Assembly (NCBI GenBank): GCA_002221725.1
Contig: NJFT01000288.1
Coordinates: 1-44,163, forward strand
DNA length: 44,163 nucleotides
Origin: Scedosporium boydii
Taxonomy: Eukaryota; Ascomycota; Sordariomycetes; Microascales; Microascaceae
Reading direction: 5' to 3'
The position numbers and the translations under genes were made by a program. Shown here in pieces: positions 41,798-44,163 of the stretch (its first letter is position 1; the number at the start of each line of letters is the position of its first letter). The notes under the pieces are model-generated. The model had not been told where the DNA came from. It did not search any database and saw nothing but the letters and a program-made list of their open reading frames with translations.

Positions 41798-43548
41798 GGC
41801 AGATCAGCTCAAGGAGAGAAGTGAATGAATCACTGGGTGCTGAGGCGTGAGGTGGGATCCAGGTTGTGCTTGGAGCTCCCCCTCAAGGTTCTAGTGGATT
41901 TTATAGAAGGTGCCCATATGCAACAAAGCGTCAATGCTGAAGAGCGACATGTCGAACGGAGCCAGGGGTGCGCTTCCAGGAGCGTCTTAGTGCTCGGTCT
42001 AATAATGGTTGGCCGCTCTTGGCTTTCCTCGGGATTGATGAAGAAACACTGGATTGTTACATATATCTCCTTGATGAATTTTAAGTCACTCTCTCTGGGA
42101 CCAGGGAGTTTAAGACACCCGCCGGCTTGGACAAAGTCTCACGGACTGGCGGAGCCTTCATGCCTTCCGTTCTAATCCGTAGATTCTGTCCTTAAATCTA
42201 CAGACCAGCCGAGGAGATGCTTCTTCTGAATAGCCGCATGTAAGGGCAAACCTCTCCCCGTTCGCAGCAGTTCCCATCCCCTCGTGACTCGTGAGTGAGG
42301 TCTTGAAGAAGCAAGCACACATGATCACTAATTGCATCACGCCTTGTGTATATGCCATTCCTCTTGGCGTTAAGGACACACCCCTCTTTCTCAAGGCTTC
42401 GACGACGGCAGGATCGACGGGGCCCGATGATCATCGGAAAGGTGGTGGGTGTCTACCAGCCATTTTAAAGCCGAGGTGAGACATGTTACCGACAGAACGG
42501 GTCCGGCTGTTCTATCAAACATAATTTAAGTTAATTGCTTCCGTGGAGAGTCTCATGGGCATGGATGGATGCGAAAGTGAGATTGGAATATATAATCAAT
42601 CGGAGTTTCCCTTGATGCTGGGTGGAGCTATCCACGACCACAGAATCCTACCTCATGGAACATGCCCAGGAGTCGTGTGGGTTGCTGAAAGAGTTTTGCA
42701 AACTACAGATATCATTAGAGCTGAATTGAAGCTGAATGTCGTCTAGGAGCTTTCGTCTCTCGAGAAGGAAACGCAAAGTGATGCTATTGACTCAGAGTTC
42801 ATTCCGAATTATACCACTACCTCGGCTATCGAATAATCTAGATAAAGGCACAGACTTCGATACTTGAATGGGATTCCCATTAGAACAAGGACTTGTTCCC
42901 CGGTGTCGGCCATCAACCCGGGGAACATTCGAAGTTGGAACAGGGTCCCGAAGTTTGCAAAGGCGGGGCCGATGGCGTGCTCTACCGTTGCCGGCAACCA
43001 GCGTCGGTCATCTCGAACGACATTATTGACGGAGACATGGGGAAATTTCCTTCCTGCTCTTGGATGTAGAGAGTCTCGATTCACTTCATGGCAAGAAATA
43101 GACCCATTGAGCACCCTGGGGCCGAAGAAGCGATGAACGTGAGGTATTTGATCATTCTTGCCGACCATCGAGATGCGGGAGAGTGCTGGGGATGCAGCGA
43201 ATACCTGAAGATAATTTTCAATAATAATTATTCACTGTTGTTATTCAATGATTCAATCGACACGCTTTGGCCAGATTTATTGAAAACACGGGGTACTGGG
43301 TGAGTCCTTTCCATACGAGTTCATTTTCAGTTGTTAAAAGTAAACTACACTTCATGGCGAACCTGCATGTTTCACTGCCACCTGTCTGTCATGATACATA
43401 GTTGCATACCGCCTAGGCTAGCCTCAATTCAGTCTTTTCCTCCCCACCTTTTCCTTCCCCTCCCTCCCATCCTTTTCTTCACACATGTGCCACTCCGCCG
43501 GGCTACGGGCGAGACAGGCGTGGCATTGGCGCGCCGTAGCCACGCATC
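41798..43548. other. Long intergenic stretch with one orphan ORF
   Basis: About 1.75 kb. The left end is the sulfatase promoter and leader. One minus-strand frame (43168-42809) is listed separately. The rest holds short overlapping frames and an AT-rich patch near 43210-43260. No repeat or transposon was seen. Confidence 0.45.
42809..43168 (-). CDS. Possible orphan ORF, 119 codons
   Basis: Open frame from ATG at 43168 to TAA, starting MVGKNDQIPHVHRFFG. The composition is protein-like (VRDDRRWLPATVEHAIGPAF and LMADTGEQVLVLMGIPF). It has no signal peptide or helix and matches no family I know. The opposite strand also has a 90-codon frame here, so the reading may be chance. Confidence 0.28.
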   Translation of the reverse strand: MVGKNDQIPHVHRFFGPRVLNGSISCHEVNRDSLHPRAGRKFPHVSVNNVVRDDRRWLPATVEHAIGPAFANFGTLFQLRMFPGLMADTGEQVLVLMGIPFKYRSLCLYLDYSIAEVVV

Positions 43549-44163
43549 TCAAATGGAAAGCCGAGACTGGCGCGTCAGTCCCGTTCTCTCTATTCGTACT
43601 TTCGTAAAGAGCGGGTCGCAGAGACGGGCGACGTATTCTGGCCCGAGGAAAAACATTACCGGGACCAGCCCAGGCAAACTCCACCAGATCTCGTTCCCCT
43701 TCGGGAGGCAGAGCAGGGCCCAGGAAATAGCAAGCAGAGCTGCCACAAACGCCAACACGTAACCTTCAAGCCTATCTGCCACCTCTGCCTACAGAGGGTA
43801 CCATCGGGATGTAGGGGCCCGCCGAATACTTGGTCGAGATGGGCTGCACACAGCGAGCGATCGGGCGGACAGGGGTTAGCAAAACGGCCTTTGCAACAAT
43901 CACCCCGGCTCCACACTTCCTTCCTGTTCGTCTCCTTCTCGCCCACCTCCGGGCGAAAGAAGAGGAAGGCGCCAGTCCCCGCGAGCACTATTAACAAAGC
44001 GGGTAAAAATACGAGATGTTCTATTTGGGCGCGGACACGGCAAAGGGCCGGTAGGGGGACCGGGAGAAAGAAGATTTGCCAACGGGTAGTGACGCGCCGT
44101 GAGAAGTTCTTTAATCTATTGTATTTAGGGTGGCTCTGGGCCTGGGAATTTGTGCGGGGGGCG
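43549..44163 (-). CDS. Unidentified membrane protein, 3' part
   Basis: The gene enters from the right edge on the minus strand. Exon A (>44163-43947) is open through the window edge and encodes NRLKNFSRRVTTRWQIFFLP and a helix LVFLPALLIVLAGTGAFLFF. Splicing GTGGGC...CTGTAG (43946-43789, phase 0) joins it to exon B (43788-43549), AEVADRLEGYVLAFVAALLAISW, with more helices in LPGLVPVMFFLGPEY, and stops at 43549. At least three hydrophobic segments are visible. No motif identifies it, and the splice is a best guess. Confidence 0.5.

Noticed and set aside
1..44163. CRISPR array, prokaryotic operon or phage
   Set aside because: No spaced direct repeats, and every recognised multi-exon gene is fungal.

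Overview
The window is filamentous ascomycete nuclear DNA, most likely from Eurotiales (Aspergillus/Penicillium type). The evidence is short GT-AG introns of about 50-130 bases with CTAAC/CTAAT branch sites, two tRNA genes with short introns after the anticodon, a fused bioDA gene next to bioF, and a fucose-specific lectin of the Aspergillus FleA/Aleuria AAL type. Product names come from motifs and remembered family consensus; no database search was run. Exon joins were worked out by hand from frame, splice sites and protein continuity.

Left part (1-8.6 kb): the 3' part of a flavin monooxygenase, a complete five-exon MFS permease of the allantoate/anion:cation symporter type, an intron-containing tRNA-Asp, a fucose lectin whose sixth blade is in a shifted frame, and an intron-containing tRNA-Gly.

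Middle part (9-25 kb) is accessory in character. It holds a nearly full-length but heavily broken DUF4470/MYND-finger gene (at least seven in-frame stops and several frame breaks), an HNH-nuclease-domain gene with a frame break at a run of eight C, an AA9 copper LPMO with a spliced hydrophobic tail suggesting a GPI anchor, a mutated extra copy of the 3' end of a DUF6536 membrane-protein gene about 4.5 kb from the intact gene, two members of one cysteine-rich small secreted protein family (one intact, one broken), the DUF6536 gene itself, and a four-exon GPI-type secreted protein gene.

Right part (26-44 kb) is denser and mostly intact: an orphan membrane-associated protein, a BTB/POZ protein, a divergent biotin pair (bioDA and bioF from one 321-base promoter region; no bioB in the window), a 14-helix-type MFS exporter, an intracellular GH1 glycosidase, a secreted Cys-type sulfatase, and the 3' end of an unidentified membrane-protein gene at the right edge.

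Functional links: bioF and bioDA act in consecutive steps (KAPA synthesis, then DAPA and dethiobiotin). The LPMO, GH1 enzyme, sulfatase and lectin all act on glycans but are not a visible cluster. No CRISPR array, no prokaryotic operon and no intact transposon was seen.
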